A stretch of DNA of 64,000 nucleotides, taken from positions 31,095,166 to 31,159,165 of the forward strand of contig JANCRA010000009.1 in the NCBI GenBank assembly GCA_024362935.1, given 5' to 3'. The number at the start of each line of letters is the position of its first letter. Positions within the stretch are counted from its first letter, which is position 1. This DNA comes from Setophaga petechia. Taxonomy: Eukaryota > Chordata > Aves > Passeriformes > Parulidae. The notes beneath the pieces were generated by a model, which ran no database searches, was not told the DNA's origin, and saw only the letters and a list, made by a program, of their open reading frames with translations. Positions 21,551 through 34,500 of the stretch are shown one piece after another. A program made the position numbers and the translations under genes.

Positions 21551-24500
21551 AAGCAAATTCCTTTTTAACAATGTCTCGCAAGGAGAAACTCTGCCTGCGG
21601 AGAAAACATCTCCCATGGTGTTTTAGAAGGTACAAGAAGGTCTGCAGAGTGTTTTGCAAGAAGTAAAAGAAAGTTGTCCAAAACCCCTTCGATTCGAATT
21701 TCACTGGGAAAGGAAAATGCAGGCGAGTGCAGGGGTACTGTTTTCTCTCAGTTTGCAAACTCTTCCACAATGCAAGTGTTGTGCAGCCATTACCTGAGGT
21801 TGGGCTGGCCGATGTTAGAGATGCCCGGCAAGCTTGCCAGCCCGCTTGCAGTCAGCAGAGACGTGGCCACAGTTCAGCTTCAGCCCGTGGGTGAAGTGAA
21901 GGAGAGACTCTCCAGTGTCAGGCACAGTCAGGTCTATTGTGTTCCCACTGGAACCTGAAAAGTGGAGGGTCCCGAGGGCGGGACCGTAACAGGTTATAAA
22001 GAGAGTGGGAGGTATGGGGTGGCAACACTCAGGAACAAATGGGGGTCCAGGGAAGGGTGTTACAAAAATGATACACATGGAAGGAAAACTAATGGGGAAG
22101 AACTTAGGGAGGGGCCCCGGCCCCCTAACCAATCACTCGACCACCTAGTGAGAGATTTCTAGAAAAAGAGGCAGAAGGGCCGAGTGACTGGCAAGAAGCC
22201 GGGGGTGGAGAATGGACAGAATACATTAGTTGTCATGGTAACTAAGGAGAGGTCAGGCGATTGACACTTAACTGGAGAAAAACTCGGGAGGAAACATAGC
22301 CAAAACAACTGAGGGGGAGAAGAACAAACCACAACAATTACCTTTGCAGTGCACTGTAGCATAGGCCTCTAGTCACCTACATCTAAGCAAATACCTTTTT
22401 CACTGTATCTCCAAAGGAGAATCTTTCCCTGTTGAGAAAACAGCTCCCATGGTTTTTAAAAGGGTACAAGAAGGTCTGCAGAGTGTTTCGCAAAAAGTAA
22501 AAGAAAGTTGTCCAAAACCCCTAAAATTCGAATTGTACTGGGAAAGGAAAATGCAGGAGAGTGGAAAGGTACTGTTTTCTATCAGTTTGCAAACTGTGCC
22601 ACAATGCCAGTGTTGTGCAGCCTTTAGCTTTGCAGCGTCTTGTAGCTAGTGCCTCTAGTCACCTACATCTAAGCAAATACCTTTTTCACTGTATCTCCAA
22701 AGGAGAAACTTTGCCTGTTGAGAAAACAGCTCCCATGGTTTTTAAAAGGGTACAAGAAGGTCTGCAGAGTGTTTTGCAAGAAGTACAAGAAAGTTGTCCA
22801 AAACCCCGAAAATTCGAATTGTACTGGGAAAGGAAAATGCAGGAGAGTGGAAAGGTACTGTTTTCTCTCAGTTTGCAAGCTGCTTACAAAATGCCAGTGT
22901 TGTGCAGCCTTTAGCTTTGCAGCGTCCCGTAGCAAGTGTCTCTAGTCACCTACATCTAAGCATATTCCTTTTTCACAATGTCTCGCAAGGAGAAACTCTG
23001 CCTGCTGAGAAAACATCTCCCATGGTGTTTTAGAAGGTACAAGAAAGCCTGCAGAGTGTTTTGCAAGAAGTAAAAGAAAGTGATCCAAAACCCCTAAAAT
23101 TCGAATTGTACTGGGAAAGGAAAATGCAGGAGAGTGGAAAGGTACTGTTTTCTATCAGTTTGCAAACTGTGCCACAATGCCAGTGTTGTGCAGCCTTTAG
23201 CTTTGCAGCGTCTTGTAGCTAGTGCCTCTAGTCACCTACATCTAAGCAAATAGTTTTTTCACTGTATCTCCTAAGGAGAAACTTTGCCTGTTGAGAAAAC
23301 AGCTCCCATGGTTTTTAAAAGGGTACAAGAAGGTCTGCAGAGTGTTTTGCAAGAAGTACAAGAAAGTTGTCCAAAACCCCGAAAATTCGAATTGTACTGG
23401 AAAAGGAAAATGCAGGAGAGTGGAAAGGTACTGTTTTCTATCAGTTTGCAAGCTGCTTACAAAATGCCTGTGTTGTGCAGCCTTTAGCTTTGCAGCGTCC
23501 TGTAGCAAGTGCCTCTAGTCACCTACATCTAAGCAAATTCCTTTTTCAAAATGTCTCGCAAGGAGAAACTTTGCCTGCTGAAAAAACATCTCCCATGGTG
23601 TTTTAGAAGGGTACAAGAAGGTCTGCAGAGTGTTTTGCAAGAAGTAAAAGAAAGTTGTCCAAAACCCCTTCGATTCGAATTGTACTGGGAAAGGAAAATG
23701 CAGGAGAGTGGAAAGGTACTGTTTTCTCTCAGTTTGCAAGCTGCTTACAAAATGCCAGTGTTGTGCAGCCTTTAGCTTTGCAGCGTCCTGTAGCAAGTGC
23801 CTCTAGTTACCTACATCTAAGCATATTCCTTTTTAACAATGTCTCGCAAGGAGAAACTCTGCCTGTTGAGAAAACATCTCCCATGGTGTTTTAGAGGGTA
23901 CAAGAAGGTCTGCAGAGTGTTTCGCAAAAAGTAAAAGAAAGTTGTCCAAAACCCCTAAAATTCGAATTGTACTGGGAAAGGAAAATGCAGGAGAGTGGAA
24001 AGGTACTGTTTTCTATCAGTTTGCAAACTGTGCCACAATGCCAGTGTTGTGCAGCCTTTAGCTTTGCAGCGTCTTGTAGCTAGTGCCTCTAGTCACCTAC
24101 ATCTAAGCAAATACCTTTTTCACTGTATCTCCAAAGGAGAAACTTTGCCTGTTGAGAAAACAGCTCCCATGGTTTTTAAAAGGGTACAAGAAGGTCTGCA
24201 GAGTGTTTTGCAAGAAGTACAAGAAAGTTGTCCAAAACCCCGAAAATTCGAATTGTACTGGGAAAGGAAAATGCAGGAGAGTGGAAAGGTACTGTTTTCT
24301 CTCAGTTTGCAAGCTGCTTACAAAATGCCAGTGTTGTGCAGCCTTTAGCTTTGCAGCGTCCCGTAGCAAGTGTCTCTAGTCACCTACATCTAAGCATATT
24401 CCTTTTTCACAATGTCTCGCAAGGAGAAACTCTGCCTGCTGAGAAAACATCTCCCATGGTGTTTTAGAAGGTACAAGAAAGCCTGCAGAGTGTTTTGCAA

Positions 24501-24963
24501 GAAGTAAAAGAAAGTGATCCAAAACCCCTAAAATTCGAATTGTACTGGGAAAGGAAAATGCAGGAGAGTGGAAAGGTACTGTTTTCTATCAGTTTGCAAA
24601 CTGTGCCACAATGCCAGTGTTGTGCAGCCTTTAGCTTTGCAGCGTCCTGTAGCAAGTGCCTCTAGTCACCTACATCTAAGCATATTCCTTTTTCACAATG
24701 TCTCGCAAGGAGAAACTCTGCCTGCTGAGAAAACATCTCCCATGGTGTTTTAGAAGGTACAAGAAAGCCTGCAGAGTGTTTTGCAAGAAGTAAAAGAAAG
24801 TGATCCAAAACCCCTAAAATTCGAATTGTACTGGGAAAGGAAAATGCAGGAGAGTGGAAAGGTACTGTTTTCTATCAGTTTGCAAACTGTGCCACAATGC
24901 CAGTGTTGTGCAGCCTTTAGCTTTGCAGCGTCCTGTAGCAAGTGCCTCTAGTCACCTACATCT
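21551..24963. repeat. LTR-anchored block IV (10 monomers plus LTR, 3413 bp)
   Basis: This block has the same monomer order and length as block II. Together with block III it makes an 8545-bp period (16419 to 24964), after which the series restarts with block V. Confidence 0.92.
21795..22336 (-). mobile_element. Solo LTR, copy 4
   Basis: Same length, termini, ATTACC flanks (21789-21794, 22337-22342) and monomer context as copy 1. It lies 5132 bp after copy 3. Confidence 0.85.
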
Positions 24964-25207
24964 AAGCAAATTCCTTTTTAACAATGTCTCGCAAGGAGAA
25001 ACTCTGCCTGCGGAGAAAACATCTCCCATGGTGTTTTAGAAGGTACAAGAAGGTCTGCAGAGTGTTTTGCAAGAAGTAAAAGAAAGTTGTCCAAAACCCC
25101 TTCGATTCGAATTTCACTGGGAAAGGAAAATGCAGGCGAGTGCAGGGGTACTGTTTTCTCTCAGTTTGCAAACTCTTCCACAATGCAAGTGTTGTGCAGC
25201 CATTACC

Positions 25208-25749
25208 TGAGGTTGGGCTGGCCGATGTTAGAGATGCCCGGCAAGCTTGCCAGCCCGCTTGCAGTCAGCAGAGACGTGGCCACAGTTCAGCTTCAGCCCG
25301 TGGGTGAAGTGAAGGAGAGACTCTCCAGTGTCAGGCACAGTCAGGTCTATTGTGTTCCCACTGGAACCTGAAAAGTGGAGGGTCCCGAGGGCGGGACCGT
25401 AACAGGTTATAAAGAGAGTGGGAGGTATGGGGTGGCAACACTCAGGAACAAATGGGGGTCCAGGGAAGGGTGTTACAAAAATGATACACATGGAAGGAAA
25501 ACTAATGGGGAAGAACTTAGGGAGGGGCCCCGGCCCCCTAACCAATCACTCGACCACCTAGTGAGAGATTTCTAGAAAAAGAGGCAGAAGGGCCGAGTGA
25601 CTGGCAAGAAGCCGGGGGTGGAGAATGGACAGAATACATTAGTTGTCATGGTAACTAAGGAGAGGTCAGGCGATTGACACTTAACTGGAGAAAAACTCGG
25701 GAGGAAACATAGCCAAAACAACTGAGGGGGAGAAGAACAAACCACAACA
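25208..25749 (-). mobile_element. Solo LTR, copy 5
   Basis: Same length, termini, ATTACC flanks (25202-25207, 25750-25755) and monomer context as copy 1. It lies 3413 bp after copy 4. Confidence 0.85.
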
Positions 25750-28700
25750 ATTACCTTTGCAGTGCACTGTAGCATAGGCCTCTAGTCACCTACATCTAAG
25801 CAAATACCTTTTTCACTGTATCTCCAAAGGAGAATCTTTCCCTGTTGAGAAAACAGCTCCCATGGTTTTTAAAAGGGTACAAGAAGGTCTGCAGAGTGTT
25901 TCGCAAAAAGTAAAAGAAAGTTGTCCAAAACCCCTAAAATTCGAATTGTACTGGGAAAGGAAAATGCAGGAGAGTGGAAAGGTACTGTTTTCTATCAGTT
26001 TGCAAACTGTGCCACAATGCCAGTGTTGTGCAGCCTTTAGCTTTGCAGCGTCTTGTAGCTAGTGCCTCTAGTCACCTACATCTAAGCAAATACCTTTTTC
26101 ACTGTATCTCCAAAGGAGAAACTTTGCCTGTTGAGAAAACAGCTCCCATGGTTTTTAAAAGGGTACAAGAAGGTCTGCAGAGTGTTTTGCAAGAAGTACA
26201 AGAAAGTTGTCCAAAACCCCGAAAATTCGAATTGTACTGGGAAAGGAAAATGCAGGAGAGTGGAAAGGTACTGTTTTCTCTCAGTTTGCAAGCTGCTTAC
26301 AAAATGCCAGTGTTGTGCAGCCTTTAGCTTTGCAGCGTCCTGTAGCAAGTGCCTCTAGTTACCTACATCTAAGCATATTCCTTTTTAACAATGTCTCGCA
26401 AGGAGAAACTCTGCCTGTTGAGAAAACATCTCCCATGGTGTTTTAGAGGGTACAAGAAGGTCTGCAGAGTCTTTCGCAAAAAGTAAAAGAAAGTTGTCCA
26501 AAACCCCTTCGATTCGAATTGTACTGGGAAAGGAAAATGCAGGAGAGTGGAAAGGTACTGTTTTCTATCAGTTTGCAAACTGTGCCACAATGCCAGTGTT
26601 GTGCAGCCTTTAGCTTTGCAGCGTCTTGTAGCTAGTGCCTCTAGTCACCTACATCTAAGCAAATACCTTTTTCACTGTATCTCCAAAGGAGAAACTTTGC
26701 CTGTTGAGAAAACAGCTCCCATGGTTTTTAAAAGGGTACAAGAAGGTCTGCAGAGTGTTTTGCAAGAAGTACAAGAAAGTTGTCCAAAACCCCGAAAATT
26801 CGAATTGTACTGGGAAAGGAAAATGCAGGAGAGTGGAAAGGTACTGTTTTCTCTTTTAGTTTGCAAGCTGCTTACAAAATGCCAGTGTTGTGCAGCCTTT
26901 AGCTTTGCAGCGTCCCGTAGCAAGTGTCTCTAGTCACCTACATCTAAGCATATTCCTTTTTCACAATGTCTCGCAAGGAGAAACTCTGCCTGCTGAGAAA
27001 ACATCTCCCATGGTGTTTTAGAAGGTACAAGAAAGCCTGCAGAGTGTTTTGCAAGAAGTAAAAGAAAGTGATCCAAAACCCCTAAAATTCGAATTGTACT
27101 GGGAAAGGAAAATGCAGGAGAGTGGAAAGGTACTGTTTTCTATCAGTTTGCAAACTGTGCCACAATGCCAGTGTTGTGCAGCCTTTAGCTTTGCAGCGTC
27201 CTGTAGCAAGTGCCTCTAGTCACCTACATCTAAGCATATTCCTTTTTCACAATGTCTCGCAAGGAGAAACTCTGCCTGCTGAGAAAACATCTCCCATGGT
27301 GTTTTAGAAGGTACAAGAAAGCCTGCAGAGTGTTTTGCAAGAAGTAAAAGAAAGTTGTCCAAAACCCCTAAAATTCGAATTGTACTGGGAAAGGAAAATG
27401 CAGGAGAGTGGAAAGGTACTGTTTTCTATCAGTTTGCAAACTGTGCCACAATGCCAGTGTTGTGCAGCCTTTAGCTTTGCAGCGTCCTGTAGCAAGTGCC
27501 TCTAGTCACCTACATCTAAGCAAATAGTTTTTTCACTGTATCTCCTAAGGAGAAACTTTGCCTGTTGAGAAAACAGCTCCCATGGTTTTTAAAAGGGTAC
27601 AAGAAGGTCTGCAGAGTGTTTTGCAAGAAGTAAAAGAAAGTTGTCCAAAACCCCGAAAATTCGAATTGTACTGGGAAAGGAAAATGCAGGAGAGTGGAAA
27701 GGTACTGTTTTCTCTCAGTTTGCAAGCTGCTTACAAAATGCCTGTGTTGTGCAGCCTTTAGCTTTGCAGCGTCCTGTAGCAAGAGCCTCTAGTCACCTAC
27801 ATCTAAGCAAATTCCTTTTTCACAATGTCTCGCAAGGAGAAACTTTGCCTGCTGAGAAAACATCTCCCATGGTGTTTTAGAAGGGTACAAGAAGGTCTGC
27901 AGAGTGTTTTGCAAGAAGTAAAAGAAAGTTGTCCAAAACCCCTTCGATTCGAATTGTACTGGGAAAGGAAAATGCAGGAGAGTGGAAAGGTACTGTTTTC
28001 TCTCAGTTTGCAAGCTGCTTACAAAATGCCAGTGTTGTGCAGCCTTTAGCTTTGCAGCGTCCTGTAGCAAGTGCCTCTAGTTACCTACATCTAAGCATAT
28101 TCCTTTTTAACAATGTCTCGCAAGGAGAAACTCTGCCTGTTGAGAAAACATCTCCCATGGTGTTTTAGAAGGTACAAGAAGGTCTGCAGAGTGTTTTGAA
28201 GAAGTAAAAGAAAGTTGTCCAAAACCCCTAAAATTCGAATTGTACTGGGAAAGGAAAATGCAGGAGAGTGGAAAGGTACTGTTTTCTATCAGTTTGCAAA
28301 CTGTGCCACAATGCCAGTGTTGTGCAGCCTTTAGCTTTGCAGTACACTGTAGGAATTGCCTCTAGTCACCTACATCTAAGCAAATAGTTTTTTCACTGTA
28401 TCTCCAAAGGAGAAACTTTGCCTGTTGAGAAAACAGCTCCCATGGTTTTTAAAAGGGTACAAGAAGGTCTGCAGAGTGTTTTGCAAGAAGTACAAGAAAG
28501 TTGTCCAAAACCCCGAAAATTCGAATTGTACTGGGAAAGGAAAATGCAGGAGAGTGGAAAGGTACTGTTTTCTCTCAGTTTGCAAGCTGCTTACAAAATG
28601 CCAGTGTTGTGCAGCCTTTAGCTTTGCAGCGTCCCGTAGCAAGTGTCTCTAGTCACCTACATCTAAGCATATTCCTTTTTCACAATGTCTCGCAAGGAGA

Positions 28701-29523
28701 AACTCTGCCTGCTGAGAAAACATCTCCCATGGTGTTTTAGAAGGTACAAGAAAGCCTGCAGAGTGTTTTGCAAGAAGTAAAAGAAAGTGATCCAAAACCC
28801 CTAAAATTCGAATTGTACTGGGAAAGGAAAATGCAGGAGAGTGGAAAGGTACTGTTTTCTATCAGTTTGCAAACTGTGCCACAATGCCAGTGTTGTGCAG
28901 CCTTTAGCTTTGCAGCGTCCTGTAGCAAGTGCCTCTAGTCACCTACATCTAAGCATATTCCTTTTTCACAATGTCTCGCAAGGAGAAACTCTGCCTGCTG
29001 AGAAAACATCTCCCATGGTGTTTTAGAAGGTACAAGAAGGCCTGCAGAGTTTTTTGCAAGAAGTAAAAGAAAGTGATCCAAAACCCCAAAAATTCGAATT
29101 GTACTGGGAAAGGAAAATGCAGGAGAGTGGAAAGGTACTGTTTTCTATCAGTTTGCAAACTGTGCCACAATGCCAGTGTTGTGCAGCCTTTAGCTTTGCA
29201 GCGTCTTGTAGCTAGTGCCTCTAGTCACCTACATCTAAGCAAATACCTTTTTCACTGTATCTCCAAAGGAGAAACTTTGCCTGTTGAGAAAACAGCTCCC
29301 ATGGTTTTTAAAAGGGTACAAGAAGGTCTGCAGAGTGTTTTGCAAGAAGTACAAGAAAGTTGTCCAAAACCCCGAAAATTCGAATTGTACTGGGAAAGGA
29401 AAATGCAGGAGAGTGGAAAGGTACTGTTTTCTCTCAGTTTGCAAGCTGCTTACAAAATGCCAGTGTTGTGCAGCCTTTAGCTTTGCAGCGTCCCGTAGCA
29501 AGTGTCTCTAGTCACCTACATCT

Positions 29524-29810
29524 AAGCATATTCCTTTTTCACAATGTCTCGCAAGGAGAAACTCTGCCTGCTGAGAAAACATCTCCCATGGTGTTTTAGA
29601 AGGTACAAGAAAGCCTGCAGAGTGTTTTGCAAGAAGTAAAAGAAAGTGATCCAAAACCCCTAAAATTCGAATTGTACTGGGAAAGGAAAATGCAGGAGAG
29701 TGGAAAGGTACTGTTTTCTATCAGTTTGCAAGCTGCTTACAAAATGCCAGTGTTGTGCAGCCTTTAGCTTTGCAGCGTCTTGTAGCTAGTGCCTCTAGTC
29801 ACCTACATCT
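29524..29810. repeat. A-type monomer with an imported C/F-type patch
   Basis: Other A monomers in this position read TTTGCAAACTGTGCCACAATG. Here the text at about 29726-29746 is TTTGCAAGCTGCTTACAAAATG, in the C/F style and one base longer. The head (TATTCC, GTGATCC) and the tail (CGTCTTGTAGCTAG) stay A-type. A short patch bounded by recipient sequence on both sides suggests gene conversion. Confidence 0.75.
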
Positions 29811-31530
29811 AAGCAAATAGTTTTTTCACTGTATCTCCTAAGGAGAAACTTTGCCTGTTGAGAAAACAGCTCCCATGGTTTTTAAAAGGGTACAAGAAGG
29901 TCTGCAGAGTGTTTTGCAAGAAGTACAAGAAAGTTGTCCAAAACCCCGAAAATTCGAATTGTACTGGAAAAGGAAAATGCAGGAGAGTGGAAAGGTACTG
30001 TTTTCTATCAGTTTGCAAGCTGCTTACAAAATGCCTGTGTTGTGCAGCCTTTAGCTTTGCAGCGTCCTGTAGCAAGTGCCTCTAGTCACCTACATCTAAG
30101 CAAATTCCTTTTTCAAAATGTCTCGCAAGGAGAAACTTTGCCTGCTGAAAAAACATCTCCCATGGTGTTTTAGAAGGGTACAAGAAGGTCTGCAGAGTGT
30201 TTTGCAAGAAGTAAAAGAAAGTTGTCCAAAACCCCTTCGATTCGAATTGTACTGGGAAAGGAAAATGCAGGAGAGTGGAAAGGTACTGTTTTCTCTCAGT
30301 TTGCAAGCTGCTTACAAAATGCCAGTGTTGTGCAGCCTTTAGCTTTGCAGCGTCCTGTAGCAAGTGCCTCTAGTTACCTACATCTAAGCATATTCCTTTT
30401 TAACAATGTCTCGCAAGGAGAAACTCTGCCTGTTGAGAAAACATCTCCCATGGTGTTTTAGAGGGTACAAGAAGGTCTGCAGAGTGTTTCGCAAAAAGTA
30501 AAAGAAAGTTGTCCAAAACCCCTAAAATTCGAATTGTACTGGGAAAGGAAAATGCAGGAGAGTGGAAAGGTACTGTTTTCTATCAGTTTGCAAACTGTGC
30601 CACAATGCCAGTGTTGTGCAGCCTTTAGCTTTGCAGCGTCTTGTAGCTAGTGCCTCTAGTCACCTACATCTAAGCAAATACCTTTTTCACTGTATCTCCA
30701 AAGGAGAAACTTTGCCTGTTGAGAAAACAGCTCCCATGGTTTTTAAAAGGGTACAAGAAGGTCTGCAGAGTGTTTTGCAAGAAGTACAAGAAAGTTGTCC
30801 AAAACCCCGAAAATTCGAATTGTACTGGGAAAGGAAAATGCAGGAGAGTGGAAAGGTACTGTTTTCTCTCAGTTTGCAAGCTGCTTACAAAATGCCAGTG
30901 TTGTGCAGCCTTTAGCTTTGCAGCGTCCCGTAGCAAGTGTCTCTAGTCACCTACATCTAAGCATATTCCTTTTTCACAATGTCTCGCAAGGAGAAACTCT
31001 GCCTGCTGAGAAAACATCTCCCATGGTGTTTTAGAAGGTACAAGAAAGCCTGCAGAGTGTTTTGCAAGAAGTAAAAGAAAGTGATCCAAAACCCCTAAAA
31101 TTCGAATTGTACTGGGAAAGGAAAATGCAGGAGAGTGGAAAGGTACTGTTTTCTATCAGTTTGCAAACTGTGCCACAATGCCAGTGTTGTGCAGCCTTTA
31201 GCTTTGCAGCGTCCTGTAGCAAGTGCCTCTAGTCACCTACATCTAAGCATATTCCTTTTTCACAATGTCTCGCAAGGAGAAACTCTGCCTGCTGAGAAAA
31301 CATCTCCCATGGTGTTTTAGAAGGTACAAGAAAGCCTGCAGAGTGTTTTGCAAGAAGTAAAAGAAAGTGATCCAAAACCCCTAAAATTCGAATTGTACTG
31401 GGAAAGGAAAATGCAGGAGAGTGGAAAGGTACTGTTTTCTATCAGTTTGCAAACTGTGCCACAATGCCAGTGTTGTGCAGCCTTTAGCTTTGCAGCGTCC
31501 TGTAGCAAGTGCCTCTAGTCACCTACATCT

Positions 31531-34500
31531 AAGCAAATTCCTTTTTAACAATGTCTCGCAAGGAGAAACTCTGCCTGCGGAGAAAACATCTCCCATGGTG
31601 TTTTAGAAGGTACAAGAAGGTCTGCAGAGTGTTTTGCAAGAAGTAAAAGAAAGTTGTCCAAAACCCCTTCGATTCGAATTTCACTGGGAAAGGAAAATGC
31701 AGGCGAGTGCAGGGGTACTGTTTTCTCTCAGTTTGCAAACTCTTCCACAATGCAAGTGTTGTGCAGCCATTACCTGAGGTTGGGCTGGCCGATGTTAGAG
31801 ATGCCCGGCAAGCTTGCCAGCCCGCTTGCAGTCAGCAGAGACGTGGCCACAGTTCAGCTTCAGCCCGTGGGTGAAGTGAAGGAGAGACTCTCCAGTGTCA
31901 GGCACAGTCAGGTCTATTGTGTTCCCACTGGAACCTGAAAAGTGGAGGGTCCCGAGGGCGGGACCGTAACAGGTTATAAAGAGAGTGGGAGGTATGGGGT
32001 GGCAACACTCAGGAACAAATGGGGGTCCAGGGAAGGGTGTTACAAAAATGATACACATGGAAGGAAAACTAATGGGGAAGAACTTAGGGAGGGGCCCCGG
32101 CCCCCTAACCAATCACTCGACCACCTAGTGAGAGATTTCTAGAAAAAGAGGCAGAAGGGCCGAGTGACTGGCAAGAAGCCGGGGGTGGAGAATGGACAGA
32201 ATACATTAGTTGTCATGGTAACTAAGGAGAGGTCAGGCGATTGACACTTAACTGGAGAAAAACTCGGGAGGAAACATAGCCAAAACAACTGAGGGGGAGA
32301 AGAACAAACCACAACAATTACCTTTGCAGTGCACTGTAGCATAGGCCTCTAGTCACCTACATCTAAGCAAATACCTTTTTCACTGTATCTCCAAAGGAGA
32401 ATCTTTCCCTGTTGAGAAAACAGCTCCCATGGTTTTTAAAAGGGTACAAGAAGGTCTGCAGAGTGTTTCGCAAAAAGTAAAAGAAAGTTGTCCAAAACCC
32501 CTAAAATTCGAATTGTACTGGGAAAGGAAAATGCAGGAGAGTGGAAAGGTACTGTTTTCTATCAGTTTGCAAACTGTGCCACAATGCCAGTGTTGTGCAG
32601 CCTTTAGCTTTGCAGCGTCTTGTAGCTAGTGCCTCTAGTCACCTACATCTAAGCAAATACCTTTTTCACTGTATCTCCAAAGGAGAAACTTTGCCTGTTG
32701 AGAAAACAGCTCCCATGGTTTTTAAAAGGGTACAAGAAGGTCTGCAGAGTGTTTTGCAAGAAGTACAAGAAAGTTGTCCAAAACCCCGAAAATTCGAATT
32801 GTACTGGGAAAGGAAAATGCAGGAGAGTGGAAAGGTACTGTTTTCTCTCAGTTTGCAAGCTGCTTACAAAATGCCAGTGTTGTGCAGCCTTTAGCTTTGC
32901 AGCGTCCCGTAGCAAGTGTCTCTAGTCACCTACATCTAAGCATATTCCTTTTTCACAATGTCTCGCAAGGAGAAACTCTGCCTGCTGAGAAAACATCTCC
33001 CATGGTGTTTTAGAAGGTACAAGAAAGCCTGCAGAGTGTTTTGCAAGAAGTAAAAGAAAGTGATCCAAAACCCCTAAAATTCGAATTGTACTGGGAAAGG
33101 AAAATGCAGGAGAGTGGAAAGGTACTGTTTTCTATCAGTTTGCAAACTGTGCCACAATGCCAGTGTTGTGCAGCCTTTAGCTTTGCAGCGTCTTGTAGCT
33201 AGTGCCTCTAGTCACCTACATCTAAGCAAATAGTTTTTTCACTGTATCTCCTAAGGAGAAACTTTGCCTGTTGAGAAAACAGCTCCCATGGTTTTTAAAA
33301 GGGTACAAGAAGGTCTGCAGAGTGTTTTGCAAGAAGTACAAGAAAGTTGTCCAAAACCCCGAAAATTCGAATTGTACTGGAAAAGGAAAATGCAGGAGAG
33401 TGGAAAGGTACTGTTTTCTATCAGTTTGCAAGCTGCTTACAAAATGCCTGTGTTGTGCAGCCTTTAGCTTTGCAGCGTCCTGTAGCAAGTGCCTCTAGTC
33501 ACCTACATCTAAGCAAATTCCTTTTTCAAAATGTCTCGCAAGGAGAAACTTTGCCTGCTGAAAAAACATCTCCCATGGTGTTTTAGAAGGGTACAAGAAG
33601 GTCTGCAGAGTGTTTTGCAAGAAGTAAAAGAAAGTTGTCCAAAACCCCTTCGATTCGAATTGTACTGGGAAAGGAAAATGCAGGAGAGTGGAAAGGTACT
33701 GTTTTCTCTCAGTTTGCAAGCTGCTTACAAAATGCCAGTGTTGTGCAGCCTTTAGCTTTGCAGCGTCCTGTAGCAAGTGCCTCTAGTTACCTACATCTAA
33801 GCATATTCCTTTTTAACAATGTCTCGCAAGGAGAAACTCTGCCTGTTGAGAAAACATCTCCCATGGTGTTTTAGAGGGTACAAGAAGGTCTGCAGAGTGT
33901 TTCGCAAAAAGTAAAAGAAAGTTGTCCAAAACCCCTAAAATTCGAATTGTACTGGGAAAGGAAAATGCAGGAGAGTGGAAAGGTACTGTTTTCTATCAGT
34001 TTGCAAACTGTGCCACAATGCCAGTGTTGTGCAGCCTTTAGCTTTGCAGCGTCTTGTAGCTAGTGCCTCTAGTCACCTACATCTAAGCAAATACCTTTTT
34101 CACTGTATCTCCAAAGGAGAAACTTTGCCTGTTGAGAAAACAGCTCCCATGGTTTTTAAAAGGGTACAAGAAGGTCTGCAGAGTGTTTTGCAAGAAGTAC
34201 AAGAAAGTTGTCCAAAACCCCGAAAATTCGAATTGTACTGGGAAAGGAAAATGCAGGAGAGTGGAAAGGTACTGTTTTCTCTCAGTTTGCAAGCTGCTTA
34301 CAAAATGCCAGTGTTGTGCAGCCTTTAGCTTTGCAGCGTCCCGTAGCAAGTGTCTCTAGTCACCTACATCTAAGCATATTCCTTTTTCACAATGTCTCGC
34401 AAGGAGAAACTCTGCCTGCTGAGAAAACATCTCCCATGGTGTTTTAGAAGGTACAAGAAAGCCTGCAGAGTGTTTTGCAAGAAGTAAAAGAAAGTGATCC

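Larger units (their letters stand above)
24964..31530. repeat. LTR-anchored block V (21 monomers plus LTR, 6567 bp)
   Basis: The order is G+LTR, H, F, D', F(289), A, A, B, C, D, B/F hybrid, A, E, F, A (patched), B, C, D', F, A, A. It follows block III at an offset of 8545 for its first 14 monomers, then continues like the right part of block I. Two private patches mark it: a C-type CCCCTTCGATTCG tail in the D' monomer near 26505-26520, and the patched A monomer at 29524-29810. Confidence 0.88.
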
